This document shows, in pieces, positions 7,606 through 17,550 of a stretch of 47,463 nucleotides of DNA. The notes beneath the pieces are model-generated. The model saw only the letters and a program-made list of their open reading frames with translations. It made no database searches and had not been told where the DNA came from. This DNA comes from GCA-2746235 sp049609225. Lineage in GTDB: Bacteria; Planctomycetota; UBA1135. The DNA lies in NCBI GenBank assembly GCA_049609225.1, contig JBMYYH010000011.1, positions 1 through 47,463 on the forward strand. The letters run 5' to 3'. The position numbers and the translations under genes were made by a program. How positions within the stretch are numbered: position 1 is the first letter of the stretch; each line of letters opens with the position of its first letter.

Positions 7606-10434
7606 ATGGTCGACATCGACGCGATTACCGATTCCCTCAAAGGCCTTGGCGAAGGCTTTGGGCGCACACTCAACAAGGTCTTCGGCTCCCAGAACGCCCG
7701 CGTGGTCAAGCGCATGGAGCCTCTGGTCAAGAAGGTCGCTTCCTTCGAGGAATGGGCCGAGTCGCTCAACGAGGAGCAGATCAAGGCGCAGACCGCAACC
7801 TGGAAGCAGGAAGTCGCGGATGGGCGTGAGCTCAATGATCTCCTGCCCGAGGCCTTCGCGCTGACCCGCGTGGCAGCCCAGCGCACCCTCGGCATGCGTC
7901 ACTACGATGTCCAGATCATCGGCGGTGCCACTTTGCACTCCGGTTCGATCGCCGAGATGGCAACCGGCGAGGGCAAGACCCTGGTCGCCACTCTGGCCGC
8001 TTACCTCAACGCCCTGAAAGGCAAGGTCTTCGTGGTCACGGTCAACGATTACCTGGCCAAGCGTGATGCCGAATGGATGACCCCGGTGTATGAGTATCTC
8101 GGCTTGGAGTGCGGTGCGATCCAATCGCAACTCAGCCCAGCAGAGCGTCACCCGATCTATGCGGGCGACATCATCTACGCCACCAACAATGAACTCGGCT
8201 TCGACTATCTGCGCGACAACATGAAGTCGCGGGTCGAGGACCAAGTGCAGCACAGCTTGGACTTCGCCATCATCGACGAAGTCGATTCGATCCTGATCGA
8301 TGAGGCGCGTACACCGCTCATCATCTCGGGACCGGCCACCGGCAATGCCGAGAAGTACCGTGTGGGTATGGCTGCCGCCCGTCTCTTGAAGGATGAAGAG
8401 CACTTCGAGACCAAGGAAAAGGAGAAGTCCGCGATCCTCACCGAAGATGGCATCGTGGCGGGGCAAAAGGCTCTCGGCATTGAGGATTTCTACTCCGGCG
8501 CCGAGAACATGGAATGGCCGCACATCCTGGAGCAGTGCCTGCGTGCGCTGCACCTCTACAAGGATGAGGTGGACTACGTGGTCAAAGATGGTCAGATCAT
8601 CATCGTTGACGAGTTCACTGGCCGCATGATGGAAGGGCGTCGCTGGGGCGATGGTCTGCACCAGGCTGTGGAAGCGAAGGAAGGCCTGCGCCCGAAAGCA
8701 GAGAACCAGACCCTCGCGACCATCACCTTCCAGAACTACTTCCGTCTCTACGGCAAACTATCCGGCATGACCGGTACCGCGTTAACGGAAGCCGGCGAAT
8801 TCGCCAAGATCTACGACCTCGATGTGGTCCAGATTCCCACCAACAAGCCCATCGCCCGCGATGACCAGGCTGATGTGGTTTATCTGGAGACCAAGGACAA
8901 GTGGAAGGCCATCGCGGACGTCATCGAAGAGTCGCGTGACCATGGCCAACCGGTGCTCGTCGGTACGACCAGTATCGAGAACTCGGAACTGCTGTCTGGC
9001 ATCCTCAATCGTCGCGGCATTCGACACAATGTGTTGAACGCCAAGCAGCATGAGAATGAGGCGCACATCGTCGCGCAAGCCGGGCGCAAGGGTTCCGTCA
9101 CGGTGGCCACCAACATGGCCGGCCGTGGTACCGACATCGTCCTCGGCGGCAATGTCGAAGCACTGATGCCGCGGGAGATTTCCTCGCGCAAGATTGAGGC
9201 GGAAGATGAGTCTGCCGTCAAGGCCTTGCATGAGGAACTGGTCGAGACCCACGGCGCCGAAAAGGAGGAAGTCCTGGGTGCTGGTGGACTGTTCGTGATC
9301 GGCACCGAGCGTCACGAATCACGTCGCATCGACAACCAGCTACGCGGACGTTCCGGTCGTCAAGGCGACCCCGGACGCTCGCGCTTCTACCTCTCCTTGG
9401 ATGACCCGTTGATGCGTCGCTTCTACAAGGATTGGGTCAAGAACTTCCTGTCGAAGGCCGGCATGGGTGGCGGTGAACCCGTCGAATCCAAGATGGTCAG
9501 TAACGCCATTAAAAAGGCGCAGAAGAAGGTCGAGGATTACCACTTCGAAATTCGTAAGAACCTGCTCGAGTATGACGAGGTCATGAACGAGCAGCGCAAG
9601 ATGATCTACGAGCAGCGTCAGAAGGCTTTGCTCGGAGAGGATCTGCGTGATCGCGTCGAAGCGATGGCGGATCAAGTGATCGATCACGCGATGGAGACCT
9701 ACGGCGGTGATGGCAAGGAAGTGCCACCGGACTGGGAAGCGCTGCACCTCTGGGCTGCGCGCAAGTGGCTCTACGAAGGCTCTCCGGAGCAATTGGAAGA
9801 GGTCGGCATCAACCAGGTCGGCCAGCATCTGCTGGATGATTTCCTGCAGAACTACCACGGGCGCGTCGAACAGGTCGGTGACGAGGTCATGAATGGCCTG
9901 GAACGGTTCCTGTTGCTGAACTCCATCGACAAGAAGTGGAAGGAGCACCTCTACATCATGGACTCCTTGCGTTCGGGAATCGGTCTACGCGGTTATGCGC
10001 AAGTGGATCCGAAGAACGAATACAAGCGCGAGGGTCTGGAGCGCTTTGAGGAACTGCTGTTCCACATCGCTGATGAGGTCACCAACCACATCCTTCGTTT
10101 CGAGATGGCCAGCCGCGATGAGTCGCAGCTCGGCAGTACCTACGAAGGACAAAACGCTAGTCATCCACAATTCGGTGGCTCGGTTTCGCAGGCGCGTCCA
10201 GCGGCACCACGCCGTCAGGTTGCTGTCGGTTACAACGCACCTTCGCGTTCGGGGGCTGCTGCCAAAGCCGCACCGGAAACCGGTAGCGCTACCGAGGAGA
10301 TGGAGAAGGCCAGCAACATGGGCCAGGACACCGGGCAACAGACGCCCGATGCCCACAAGCCCAAGGTCGCGCGCAATGCTCCTTGTCCCTGCGGTTCGGG
10401 CAAGAAGTACAAGCAGTGTCACGGTAAGGGGTAG
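7606..10434 (+). CDS. secA: Preprotein translocase ATPase SecA
   Basis: SecA is the ATPase motor that drives unfolded preproteins through SecYEG. At 942 residues it is full length. The first nucleotide-binding fold has Walker A ATGEGKTLVAT and Walker B AIIDEVDSILIDEARTP; the second fold includes TNMAGRGTDIVLGG and QLRGRSGRQGDPG. The C-terminus carries the SecB/phospholipid-binding zinc motif PCPCGSGKKYKQCH preceded by a long variable linker. YajC, a Sec accessory factor, is encoded elsewhere in the window (19705-20178). The start is ATG at 7606 after an 82-bp gap following pyrD. Confidence 0.98.
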   Translation: MVDIDAITDSLKGLGEGFGRTLNKVFGSQNARVVKRMEPLVKKVASFEEWAESLNEEQIKAQTATWKQEVADGRELNDLLPEAFALTRVAAQRTLGMRHYDVQIIGGATLHSGSIAEMATGEGKTLVATLAAYLNALKGKVFVVTVNDYLAKRDAEWMTPVYEYLGLECGAIQSQLSPAERHPIYAGDIIYATNNELGFDYLRDNMKSRVEDQVQHSLDFAIIDEVDSILIDEARTPLIISGPATGNAEKYRVGMAAARLLKDEEHFETKEKEKSAILTEDGIVAGQKALGIEDFYSGAENMEWPHILEQCLRALHLYKDEVDYVVKDGQIIIVDEFTGRMMEGRRWGDGLHQAVEAKEGLRPKAENQTLATITFQNYFRLYGKLSGMTGTALTEAGEFAKIYDLDVVQIPTNKPIARDDQADVVYLETKDKWKAIADVIEESRDHGQPVLVGTTSIENSELLSGILNRRGIRHNVLNAKQHENEAHIVAQAGRKGSVTVATNMAGRGTDIVLGGNVEALMPREISSRKIEAEDESAVKALHEELVETHGAEKEEVLGAGGLFVIGTERHESRRIDNQLRGRSGRQGDPGRSRFYLSLDDPLMRRFYKDWVKNFLSKAGMGGGEPVESKMVSNAIKKAQKKVEDYHFEIRKNLLEYDEVMNEQRKMIYEQRQKALLGEDLRDRVEAMADQVIDHAMETYGGDGKEVPPDWEALHLWAARKWLYEGSPEQLEEVGINQVGQHLLDDFLQNYHGRVEQVGDEVMNGLERFLLLNSIDKKWKEHLYIMDSLRSGIGLRGYAQVDPKNEYKREGLERFEELLFHIADEVTNHILRFEMASRDESQLGSTYEGQNASHPQFGGSVSQARPAAPRRQVAVGYNAPSRSGAAAKAAPETGSATEEMEKASNMGQDTGQQTPDAHKPKVARNAPCPCGSGKKYKQCHGKG

Positions 10435-10440
10435 GGGAAC

Positions 10441-11751
10441 TTGACGGAAAGTCGTCCTCGACGACGCCGTCGGGCAGCCTTCCTGCTCTACGACTTCCTG
10501 CTCATCCTGGTGGGGATCCTCCTGATCCCCTTCGCGCTTTACCGCGCCATCCGTTCCCCAGACTTCCGGCGTTCCTTGCCGGGACGTCTGGGCTATGCCG
10601 AAGTCCTGCCGGCCGTGCCCAAACGGATCCTCCTGCATGGAGTCTCCGTTGGCGAGGTGAAGGCCTTGAAGCCGTTGGTGACGGAGCTTCAGCGCCAACG
10701 CCCCGACGATGCGCTGGTGATCTCCTCCAGTACGCCGACCGGACTCGCCACCGCGCGGCAACTGTTTCCGCATCTGACGGTCGTGGCTTATCCCTTGGAC
10801 ATGCCCGGCACCAGTCGACGCTTCTTGAGAAGGGTCAAGCCGACGCTGGTCATCTTGGCCGAACTCGAGATCTGGCCCAACTTTCTGGCCAACTGCGCCC
10901 GTGCAGACATCCAAGTCGCCATCGTCAATGGACGCATCACCGAACGTTCGCTCGAAGGCTATCGGCGTGTGCAGAAGTGGCTGCCGCAGTTCGACCGGAT
11001 TGCGCTCTATGGCGTACAGAACCAACGTTATGCCGATCGCTTTTCCGGCCTAGATGTTTCTCCTGACCGCGTGGTCGTCACCGGCAACCTCAAGTACGAC
11101 AACCTTCCAACGCCCACCGAAGATGCCGATTTCGAGGCTTCCTGCTGGGCGCGATGGTCCGACGGCCCGCCCATGGTGGTGCTCGCAAGCACCCATGAAC
11201 CGGAAGAAACGCAGCTTCTAGAGCTGTGGAAGCAAAAACCAGAGGCTCAAGAGGTGGTCTTGGTCATCGTGCCTCGCCACCCCCGACGTTGCCCCAAGTT
11301 GGTCCCGCAATTGCGTCGTACGGCCCCTGAGATGCCTTTAGGACTGCTTTCCCAAGTAGAGAACGACGCTTGCCTCACGCCAGGATCCATCCTCGTGGTC
11401 GATGCCTTCGGCCAACTCGAATACCTCTACCGCGCCGCCAAGATGGCCTTCGTCGGCGGTAGCCTGCTTGAGCATGGGGGCCAGAACATGTTGGAGCCTG
11501 CCGTGTTCGGTTTGCCGGTGGTGGTCGGCATGCATACGGAGAACTTCCTGGAGGAAGTTGCGGTGCTTGAGAAGGGCGAAGGCCTCAAACGTGCGAAAGA
11601 CCCCGTAGAAGTGGTAGAATGGCTACTTCGCTGGTTGCAGAATCCTGTCGATGCCATTGGTATTGGAGAACGTGGTGCTGCTGCCCTTGAATCCCAACGT
11701 GGGGCCGCGCAAAGTACGGTGCTCGCGTTGCATCAAGCCGGCCTCCTCTGA
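10441..11751 (+). CDS. waaA: 3-deoxy-D-manno-octulosonic acid (Kdo) transferase
   Basis: WaaA (KdtA, family GT30) transfers Kdo from CMP-Kdo to lipid IVA in LPS synthesis. The 436 residues start with a basic stretch and a membrane anchor (about residues 15-35), then the donor-independent domain with LLHGVSVGEVKAL, where the Glu of SVGE is the likely catalytic base. Conserved ISSSTPTGLATA, LAELEIWPN and VVTGNLKYDN follow. The C-terminal CMP-Kdo-binding region includes FVGGSLLEHGGQNMLEP. The start is TTG 6 bp after the secA stop. Its presence argues for an LPS-bearing outer membrane. Confidence 0.93.
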   Translation: MTESRPRRRRRAAFLLYDFLLILVGILLIPFALYRAIRSPDFRRSLPGRLGYAEVLPAVPKRILLHGVSVGEVKALKPLVTELQRQRPDDALVISSSTPTGLATARQLFPHLTVVAYPLDMPGTSRRFLRRVKPTLVILAELEIWPNFLANCARADIQVAIVNGRITERSLEGYRRVQKWLPQFDRIALYGVQNQRYADRFSGLDVSPDRVVVTGNLKYDNLPTPTEDADFEASCWARWSDGPPMVVLASTHEPEETQLLELWKQKPEAQEVVLVIVPRHPRRCPKLVPQLRRTAPEMPLGLLSQVENDACLTPGSILVVDAFGQLEYLYRAAKMAFVGGSLLEHGGQNMLEPAVFGLPVVVGMHTENFLEEVAVLEKGEGLKRAKDPVEVVEWLLRWLQNPVDAIGIGERGAAALESQRGAAQSTVLALHQAGLL

Positions 11752-11804
11752 GGTCACACGCTGGCGAAAACTACGCGGACCGGCCGCTTAACCGGACCCC
11801 TTGC

Positions 11805-13022
11805 ATGGAAAGAAAACTCTTCACTTCGGAATCGGTGTCCATGGGGCACCCAGACAAGGTCTGCGACCAGGTCAGCGACACCATCCTCGATGCTTGCTTG
11901 CGCGAGGATCCGATGTCGCGCGTGGCGTGTGAGACCTTCGTCACCACCGGAACCGTCGTCGTCGGTGGTGAGATCACCACCAAGACCTACGTCGATGTTC
12001 AAGAAGAAGTCCGTCAGACCCTCCGTGACATCGGCTACACCGCTGCAGGCATCGGCTTCGATGCGGACAGCTGTGGTGTGCATGTCTTGATCCACTCGCA
12101 GTCGCCCGACATCAAGCAGGGCGTCGATGCGGAAGGTGGAACAGGAGCAGGTCTCACGGGTGCCGGCGACCAAGGCATGATGTTTGGTTTCGCCTGCCGC
12201 GAGACCGAAGTCCTGATGCCTGCACCGATCCACTGGTCGCATCGTCTGGTCGAACGTCAGGCGCAAGTGTTGGCTTCGGGAGAACTGCCATGGCTGCGTC
12301 CCGATGCGAAGGCCCAAGTGACCTTCGCCTATGAAGGCGATACGCCCGTTGGCATTGAGGCGGTGGTGCTCAGCACCCAAACCGAAGACATGTCGATCGA
12401 CACCATCCGCGAAGCCGTGGAGGAAGTCATCGTGCGTCCGGTGTTGCCTGAGAAATGGCTGACCGCCGACACCAAGTTCCACATCAACCCGACCGGCAAG
12501 TTCGTGGTCGGTGGACCGCATGGCGATGCCGGCCTGACCGGTCGTAAAATTATCGTCGACACCTACGGTGGTTATGCGCGTCACGGCGGGGGAGCTTTCT
12601 CCGGCAAGGACTGCACCAAGGTCGACCGCTCTGCTGCCTATGCCGCACGCTGGGTCGCCAAGAACGTGGTCGCTGCCGATTGGGCCGAGCGTTGCGAAGT
12701 GCAGTTGGCTTATGCCATCGGCGTCGCCGAGCCGGTTTCCATCCGCGTCGATACTTTCGGTACTGCCAATGGCATGGCCGATACCCAGATCGAGGAGCAT
12801 CTCCGCCACCTCGAGCCCTGGAATGGCTGCAAGGCCTTTACTCCCGATTGGATCATTGGCCGCCTCGGCCTGCGCAATCCGACCGGCTACACCGATCCCA
12901 ACGGCTGGACCTACCGCCAGTCCGCATCCCACGGCCACTTCGGTCGTGACCTCTTCCCCTGGGAGAAACTCGATCTCGTGACCGAACTCCAAACCTTGGC
13001 TAACGTCAAGGCGAGCTGCTGA
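11805..13022 (+). CDS. metK: S-adenosylmethionine synthetase
   Basis: MetK makes S-adenosylmethionine from ATP and methionine. The 405 residues hold the family signatures SESVSMGHPDKVCDQVSD at the N-terminus, GAGDQGMMFGFAC, and the P-loop-like GGGAFSGKDCTKVDRSAAY. Length and domain order are normal. The next gene is ahcY, 8 bp downstream, so synthesis and recycling of the methyl donor are probably co-transcribed. The 53-bp gap upstream is too short for a SAM riboswitch and none is seen. Confidence 0.97.
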   Translation: MERKLFTSESVSMGHPDKVCDQVSDTILDACLREDPMSRVACETFVTTGTVVVGGEITTKTYVDVQEEVRQTLRDIGYTAAGIGFDADSCGVHVLIHSQSPDIKQGVDAEGGTGAGLTGAGDQGMMFGFACRETEVLMPAPIHWSHRLVERQAQVLASGELPWLRPDAKAQVTFAYEGDTPVGIEAVVLSTQTEDMSIDTIREAVEEVIVRPVLPEKWLTADTKFHINPTGKFVVGGPHGDAGLTGRKIIVDTYGGYARHGGGAFSGKDCTKVDRSAAYAARWVAKNVVAADWAERCEVQLAYAIGVAEPVSIRVDTFGTANGMADTQIEEHLRHLEPWNGCKAFTPDWIIGRLGLRNPTGYTDPNGWTYRQSASHGHFGRDLFPWEKLDLVTELQTLANVKASC

Positions 13023-13030
13023 AAATACCC

Positions 13031-14305
13031 ATGAGCACCACCGCAGAAGACCTGAAATTCAAAGTCGCCGACCTTTCGCTAGCCGACGAGGGCCGTCTCC
13101 TCATCGACTGGGCCGAGTCCCGCATGCCTGTATTGATGCAGCTGCGCGAGAAGTTCGAGAAGACCCAACCGCTCAAGGGCCACCGGATCACCGGCTGCCT
13201 GCACGTCACCAAGGAGACCGCGGTCCTGATCCGCACCTTGAAGGCTGCTGGCGCGGAAGTCGCTTGGTCGGGCTGTAACCCACTGAGCACGCACGATGCC
13301 GTCGCCGCTGCACTCGCAGAAGAAAACATCCGCATCTTCGCTTGGTACGGCCAGAACACCGAGGAGTTCTACTGGTCCATCGACCGCACCCTCGACTTCA
13401 AGCCGACCATGACCCTGGATGACGGCGCCGACCTCATCTTCCGCGTGCACCACGAGCACCCGAACCTGTTCGACGGCATCATCGGTGGCTCCGAGGAGAC
13501 CACCACCGGCGTGCATCGTCTGCGTGCCATGGCCGATGATGGCAAGTTGATGTACCCAGTCATCGCGGTCAATGATGCCGAGACCAAGTGGGACTTCGAC
13601 AACGTCTACGGCACCGGTCAGTCCTCCTTGGATGGCATCCTGCGCGCCACTTCGGTGCTGCTCGCCGGCAAGAACTTCGTCACGGCTGGTTACGGCCACT
13701 GCGGCAAAGGTTGCGCCATGCGCGCCAAGGGCATGGGCGCCAACGTCATCACCACCGAGATCCTCCCGACGGCTGCCCTGAAGGCAACTCTCGAAGGTGT
13801 CCAGGTCATGACCATGGATGAAGCCGCCAAGGTCGGCGATGTCTTCATCACCACCACCGGCATGAAGGATGTCATCGTCAAGCGTCACTTCGAATCCATG
13901 AAGGATGGCGCCATCGTGTGCAACACCGGTCACTACGACTGCGAACTCAACCTTGAGGATCTCGCGGAGTTGACCGTGTCGAAGCGCGAAATGCGCGATA
14001 ACTGCGTCGAGCACACCCTCGCCGATGGCCGTCGCATCTACGTGCTGGCCGAAGGTCGTCTGGTCAACCTCGCTGCTGCCGAAGGACACCCGTCCGAGGT
14101 GATGGACATGAGCTTCGCCAACCAGTTCCAGGCCATGATGATGCTTGCCGATCGCGGTAAGGAGCTTGGCCCAGGCGTGCACGAGCTGCCGGAAGAACTG
14201 GATCAGCAGATCGCCAAGATCAAGCTCGACTCCATGGGCTTGGGACTCGATGTCCTCACGCCAGAGCAGATCGCTTACGCTTCTGACTACTCGCAAGGTA
14301 CCTGA
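13031..14305 (+). CDS. ahcY: S-adenosylhomocysteine hydrolase
   Basis: AhcY splits S-adenosylhomocysteine into adenosine and homocysteine, using tightly bound NAD. The 424 residues show the substrate region GCLHVTKETAVLIRTL, WSGCNPLSTHDAVAAAL, and the Rossmann glycine motif GYGHCGKGCAMRAKGMGA. The C-terminal VHELPEELDQQIAKIKL is typical. The protein is the shorter form, lacking the ~40-residue insertion of many proteobacterial and eukaryotic enzymes. It sits between metK and a pseudopilin gene 6 bp downstream. Confidence 0.97.
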   Translation: MSTTAEDLKFKVADLSLADEGRLLIDWAESRMPVLMQLREKFEKTQPLKGHRITGCLHVTKETAVLIRTLKAAGAEVAWSGCNPLSTHDAVAAALAEENIRIFAWYGQNTEEFYWSIDRTLDFKPTMTLDDGADLIFRVHHEHPNLFDGIIGGSEETTTGVHRLRAMADDGKLMYPVIAVNDAETKWDFDNVYGTGQSSLDGILRATSVLLAGKNFVTAGYGHCGKGCAMRAKGMGANVITTEILPTAALKATLEGVQVMTMDEAAKVGDVFITTTGMKDVIVKRHFESMKDGAIVCNTGHYDCELNLEDLAELTVSKREMRDNCVEHTLADGRRIYVLAEGRLVNLAAAEGHPSEVMDMSFANQFQAMMMLADRGKELGPGVHELPEELDQQIAKIKLDSMGLGLDVLTPEQIAYASDYSQGT

Positions 14306-14311
14306 ACCGAC

Positions 14312-14980
14312 ATGAAACGCTCTCAATCGAACCTGCTGCGCCGCGGCTTCACACTCCTGGAGATGATGATCGTGATCATGATCATCGGCATCCTCAGTAC
14401 GTTCCTGGTGGTGTCCGCACCTGGCTGGATCGATAAGGCGAACATGACAGGCTCGGAAGCCAACATGAAGCGCATCTACGCGACCCTGCTTGAATACCAA
14501 TCCAACCACAGTGGTTCCTGGCCGCGGGAGACTGGGCAGCGGTTCTTCTTGAAGCCATGGAAAGATGGCATGGTGGAGAAGGTGGAGCAGCAGGCGAAGA
14601 TGTACTTCAGTCCTTCCGAGCCCTTCGGCGACATCATCTATGCCCAAGGCATGGAAGAGGATGAAATCGGTATTGTCGAATACCTCGAAGATTGGGATGC
14701 GATCGGTCCTGGTTACACCAGCTATGCCGGCTACGACCACGGTGGTGACCGCGACATGCTCAGCCGCCTGAAGAAGAATCCTGGTAGCACCGCGATCATC
14801 TCCGATGCGCACATGATCCACCGCACCGCGTTGCTCTACATGACTGCCGATGGCGCGCCGCACCGCATGCTGCGTGCCGACATGGAAGAGGAACTGGGTA
14901 TCTCCTTCGATGACGGGGACGATGTCGAAGTCGGCCCCGGTTGCGGGATCGAGATTCTCGAGACCGTCTCCAACAACTAA
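14312..14980 (+). CDS. Stand-alone type IV pilin-like / pseudopilin protein
   Basis: A 222-residue protein with a class III signal: basic leader MKRSQSNLLRRG, then FTLLEMMIVIMIIGIL with cleavage expected between Gly and Phe, and Glu at mature position 5. The rest is a soluble, acidic domain with no disulphide pair typical of adhesive pilins. It is not part of the gsp cluster at 38-45 kb, but GspO-type prepilin peptidase (not in the window) would be needed to process it. It lies 6 bp after ahcY and 15 bp before miaB, so it is probably co-transcribed with metabolic genes. Role unknown; a minor pseudopilin of the T2SS or of a separate pilus is plausible. Confidence 0.85.
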   Translation: MKRSQSNLLRRGFTLLEMMIVIMIIGILSTFLVVSAPGWIDKANMTGSEANMKRIYATLLEYQSNHSGSWPRETGQRFFLKPWKDGMVEKVEQQAKMYFSPSEPFGDIIYAQGMEEDEIGIVEYLEDWDAIGPGYTSYAGYDHGGDRDMLSRLKKNPGSTAIISDAHMIHRTALLYMTADGAPHRMLRADMEEELGISFDDGDDVEVGPGCGIEILETVSNN

Positions 14981-14995
14981 GCCAACGCTCCTGAA

Positions 14996-16405
14996 GTGAC
15001 CACTCCAACCGCCGCTTCTCAGCGCACCCGTAGCTTCAAGCTACGGGTGTTCGGCTGTCAGATGAACGTCTACGACGGCGAGCTGATGACGGCTGCCCTC
15101 AAGGGGCGTGGCTGGGAGCCTACCGAAGACGATGAGCAGGCCTCGGTCTTCCTGTTCCACACCTGCTCGGTGCGGGAGCAAGCGGAAGAACGGGTGCATG
15201 GGCTGTTGGGGGAGTTGCGTCGGGTCAAGAAGGCGGATCCGAGCGTGGTGATCGCCGTGGTCGGCTGCATGGCAGACCGCGAAGGGCGGGCTTTGTTCGA
15301 CCGGGAACCGCATGTGGACATCGTCTGTGGTTCGCGTCACTTCCCGCAGATTCCAGACATGGTCGACCGGGTCATCGGTGGCGAACAACGCGTTTGTCAG
15401 CTAGGTGAGGCGGAAGAGAATGTCGACCAGGACCATCGCGACCTGCTGGGTCGGGTGGAGTCCTATCAGGCCCACGTCGCCGTCATGCGCGGTTGTGACC
15501 TGAACTGCACCTATTGCATCGTGCCGAGTGTGCGCGGGCGCGTGGAGAGTCGCACGCCGGAGTCCATCGTGGATGAAGTTCGTCGCCTGACCGGCCATGG
15601 CGTGACGGAAGTCCATCTGCTCGGCCAAACCATCGATGCTTACGGTCGTGATCTTCCTCGAGAGGATCGCCCAGACCTGGCAGGTCTATTGGATGCGCTG
15701 GAGGAGATCCCTGCATTGAAGCGGATCCGCCTGGTCACTTTGCATCCGAGTTATGTGGATCGCAAACTGGCTGATGCGATGGCGCGTTCCACCAAGTTCA
15801 TGCGCTTCCTGCCGATTCCGATTCAAGCCGGAAGCGATCAAGTCCTGCGCAACATGAAGCGAGGCTACTCGGTCGAGCTGTATCGCAAACGCATCGATCT
15901 CCTGCGCGAGGCGATGCCTGATTTGGAGTTGGTCAGCGATTGGATCGTCGGCTTCCCTGGTGAGACCGATGAGGATTTCGATGCCAGCATGGCTGCGATG
16001 CAGGAGTTTCAGTTCCTGCAGAGCTATGTCTTCCAGTATTCGCCGCGTCCTGGCACCTTTGCCTACGACTTGGAGGATGACATTCCTAAGCAGCAGAAGG
16101 CGCGGCGTAATCATCGCATGCTGGATCTGCAGCGTTCCATCGCCAAGGAACGCACACCCACCCAAGTCGGCAAGACTTGCAAGGTCATGCTGGAACGTCC
16201 GTCCGACCGCAATCCCGGTTTCTGGATGGGACGCACTCGCACCGGCCACTACGCGCTCCTGCCGGAAGAACCCGGATGTCATCCAGGCCTGGAAGTCCCC
16301 GTCAAGTTGGCCAGTTACAACGGACGGGAACTGGTGGCGGAACGGGATCCCTCCTTCGTCATGCCAGAGCTGAAGCGCGCTCCGGCACAACCCCTCGAGG
16401 TCTGA
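14996..16405 (+). CDS. miaB: tRNA-2-methylthio-N6-dimethylallyladenosine synthase (MiaB)
   Basis: MiaB adds a methylthio group to i6A37 of tRNAs reading UNN codons. In 469 residues the N-terminal UPF0004 domain supplies three cluster-binding Cys (FGCQMN, HTCSVREQ, VGCMAD). The radical-SAM motif is RGCDLNCTYCIVPSVRG, and a C-terminal TRAM domain follows. The conserved HTCSVREQAE motif favours MiaB over RimO or MtaB. The start is GTG at 14996; the stop overlaps the ribD ATG by one base (TGATG). Confidence 0.94.
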   Translation: MTTPTAASQRTRSFKLRVFGCQMNVYDGELMTAALKGRGWEPTEDDEQASVFLFHTCSVREQAEERVHGLLGELRRVKKADPSVVIAVVGCMADREGRALFDREPHVDIVCGSRHFPQIPDMVDRVIGGEQRVCQLGEAEENVDQDHRDLLGRVESYQAHVAVMRGCDLNCTYCIVPSVRGRVESRTPESIVDEVRRLTGHGVTEVHLLGQTIDAYGRDLPREDRPDLAGLLDALEEIPALKRIRLVTLHPSYVDRKLADAMARSTKFMRFLPIPIQAGSDQVLRNMKRGYSVELYRKRIDLLREAMPDLELVSDWIVGFPGETDEDFDASMAAMQEFQFLQSYVFQYSPRPGTFAYDLEDDIPKQQKARRNHRMLDLQRSIAKERTPTQVGKTCKVMLERPSDRNPGFWMGRTRTGHYALLPEEPGCHPGLEVPVKLASYNGRELVAERDPSFVMPELKRAPAQPLEV

Positions 16406-17550
16406 TGACGCGCGACCTCGCCCTGCTCCGACGTGCCTTCCGCGAGGCCGAGCGGGCAGGTTGGTTGACCACGGCGCCGAATCCACGCGTGGGAGCCTTG
16501 GCTTTGCGCGATGGACATGTGATTGGCTACGGGCATCACCAAGTCTTCGGCGGCGCCCATGCCGAGGAGAATGCCCTCCGCGATGCCGGCGCCTGGAACG
16601 AGACCACGGGGCGGATGGAGCCTGGGCATGTCGATGAAATCATCGTCACGCTGGAACCATGTTCCGCACGTAGCGGCGGCAAGAAGCGCACTCCCTGTTT
16701 GGAGCATCTGCTGCAGGCGGGGGTCAAGCGGGTGGTCGTCGGTGCAACCGATCCGGATGCGCGCCATCAAGGGAAGGCATTTGCCGCTATGGAAGAACAG
16801 GGCATCGAAGTGGTGCACCTTGAGGAAGATGCCTGCTTCGCTGCACAGAACCCGGCTTTTCTGGCTGCCTTAGAGCACCCGAAGCGCCCGTGGACTCTTC
16901 TCAAATGGGCGGCTTCACTGGATGGCTATACCGCCACTCCGGATGGCACCAGTCAGTGGATCACTTCGGAGGCTGCTCGCACTGAGGTGCATGCCTTGCG
17001 TGGTTGTAGTCATGCGGTGATGGCTGCAAAGGGGACTCTGCAGAAGGATCGCCCGCGCTTGACTGCGCGCGATGCCGTCCAAGGCTTGCAACGCAACACC
17101 GCACGTATCCTGGTCGATGCTTTTTCGTCGGTGCAAGCAGGGGATCCGTTGCTGGAGGATGATGTCGCGCGTTACTGGATCGTCGATCAAGAAGAAGCCG
17201 AGGCTCCATCGCCATCCTGGTGGACCGATTTGGATCACCGCATTGCCGTGCCACGCGGCATCACGGGTGCTTTGGTGCTCGAGCCTGGTTTGGAAGCGCT
17301 GCGTCAGGAACACGGCATCCAACGCATTCTGGTGGAGGGCGGTGCGCGCCTTCATGGCTCCCTTCTGCAATCCAGCTTGGCTGATGCGATCCTGCGTTAT
17401 GAAGCACCGTTGTTGATGGCCGGTGGCCACGGATCCTGCGTCGCGACGGGTTATGCAACTCCTCAAGAGGGATTGCACCTCATCGCTGAAGAACGCGCGG
17501 ACTTGGGACCGGATCTACGTCGCGCATTCCTGGTGCAGCAACCATCATGA
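16405..17550 (+). CDS. ribD: Bifunctional riboflavin deaminase/reductase RibD
   Basis: RibD carries out the second and third steps of riboflavin synthesis. The start ATG at 16405 overlaps the miaB stop and gives 381 residues, the usual length. The N-terminal deaminase zinc site is His52-Ala-Glu54 (GGAHAEENAL) with Cys ligands in PCSARSGGKKRTPC; the family's PCxxxGxTPPC loop is modified here. The reductase domain begins near residue 150 (WTLLKWAASLDGY) and includes ILVEGGARLHGSLL. No other rib genes are nearby. It overlaps the next gene by 4 bp. Confidence 0.93.
   Translation: MTRDLALLRRAFREAERAGWLTTAPNPRVGALALRDGHVIGYGHHQVFGGAHAEENALRDAGAWNETTGRMEPGHVDEIIVTLEPCSARSGGKKRTPCLEHLLQAGVKRVVVGATDPDARHQGKAFAAMEEQGIEVVHLEEDACFAAQNPAFLAALEHPKRPWTLLKWAASLDGYTATPDGTSQWITSEAARTEVHALRGCSHAVMAAKGTLQKDRPRLTARDAVQGLQRNTARILVDAFSSVQAGDPLLEDDVARYWIVDQEEAEAPSPSWWTDLDHRIAVPRGITGALVLEPGLEALRQEHGIQRILVEGGARLHGSLLQSSLADAILRYEAPLLMAGGHGSCVATGYATPQEGLHLIAEERADLGPDLRRAFLVQQPS

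Noticed and set aside
7549..8661. 370-codon open frame on the minus strand opposite secA
   Set aside because: Antisense to the conserved Walker region of SecA with shadow-like composition.
11752..11804. SAM riboswitch before metK
   Set aside because: Only 53 bp are available and no SAM-box fold was seen.
13079..14863. 594-codon open frame on the minus strand opposite ahcY and the pseudopilin
   Set aside because: The product is His/Asp/Val-rich with no motif, and the opposite strand encodes a textbook AhcY. It is a shadow of high-GC codon bias.
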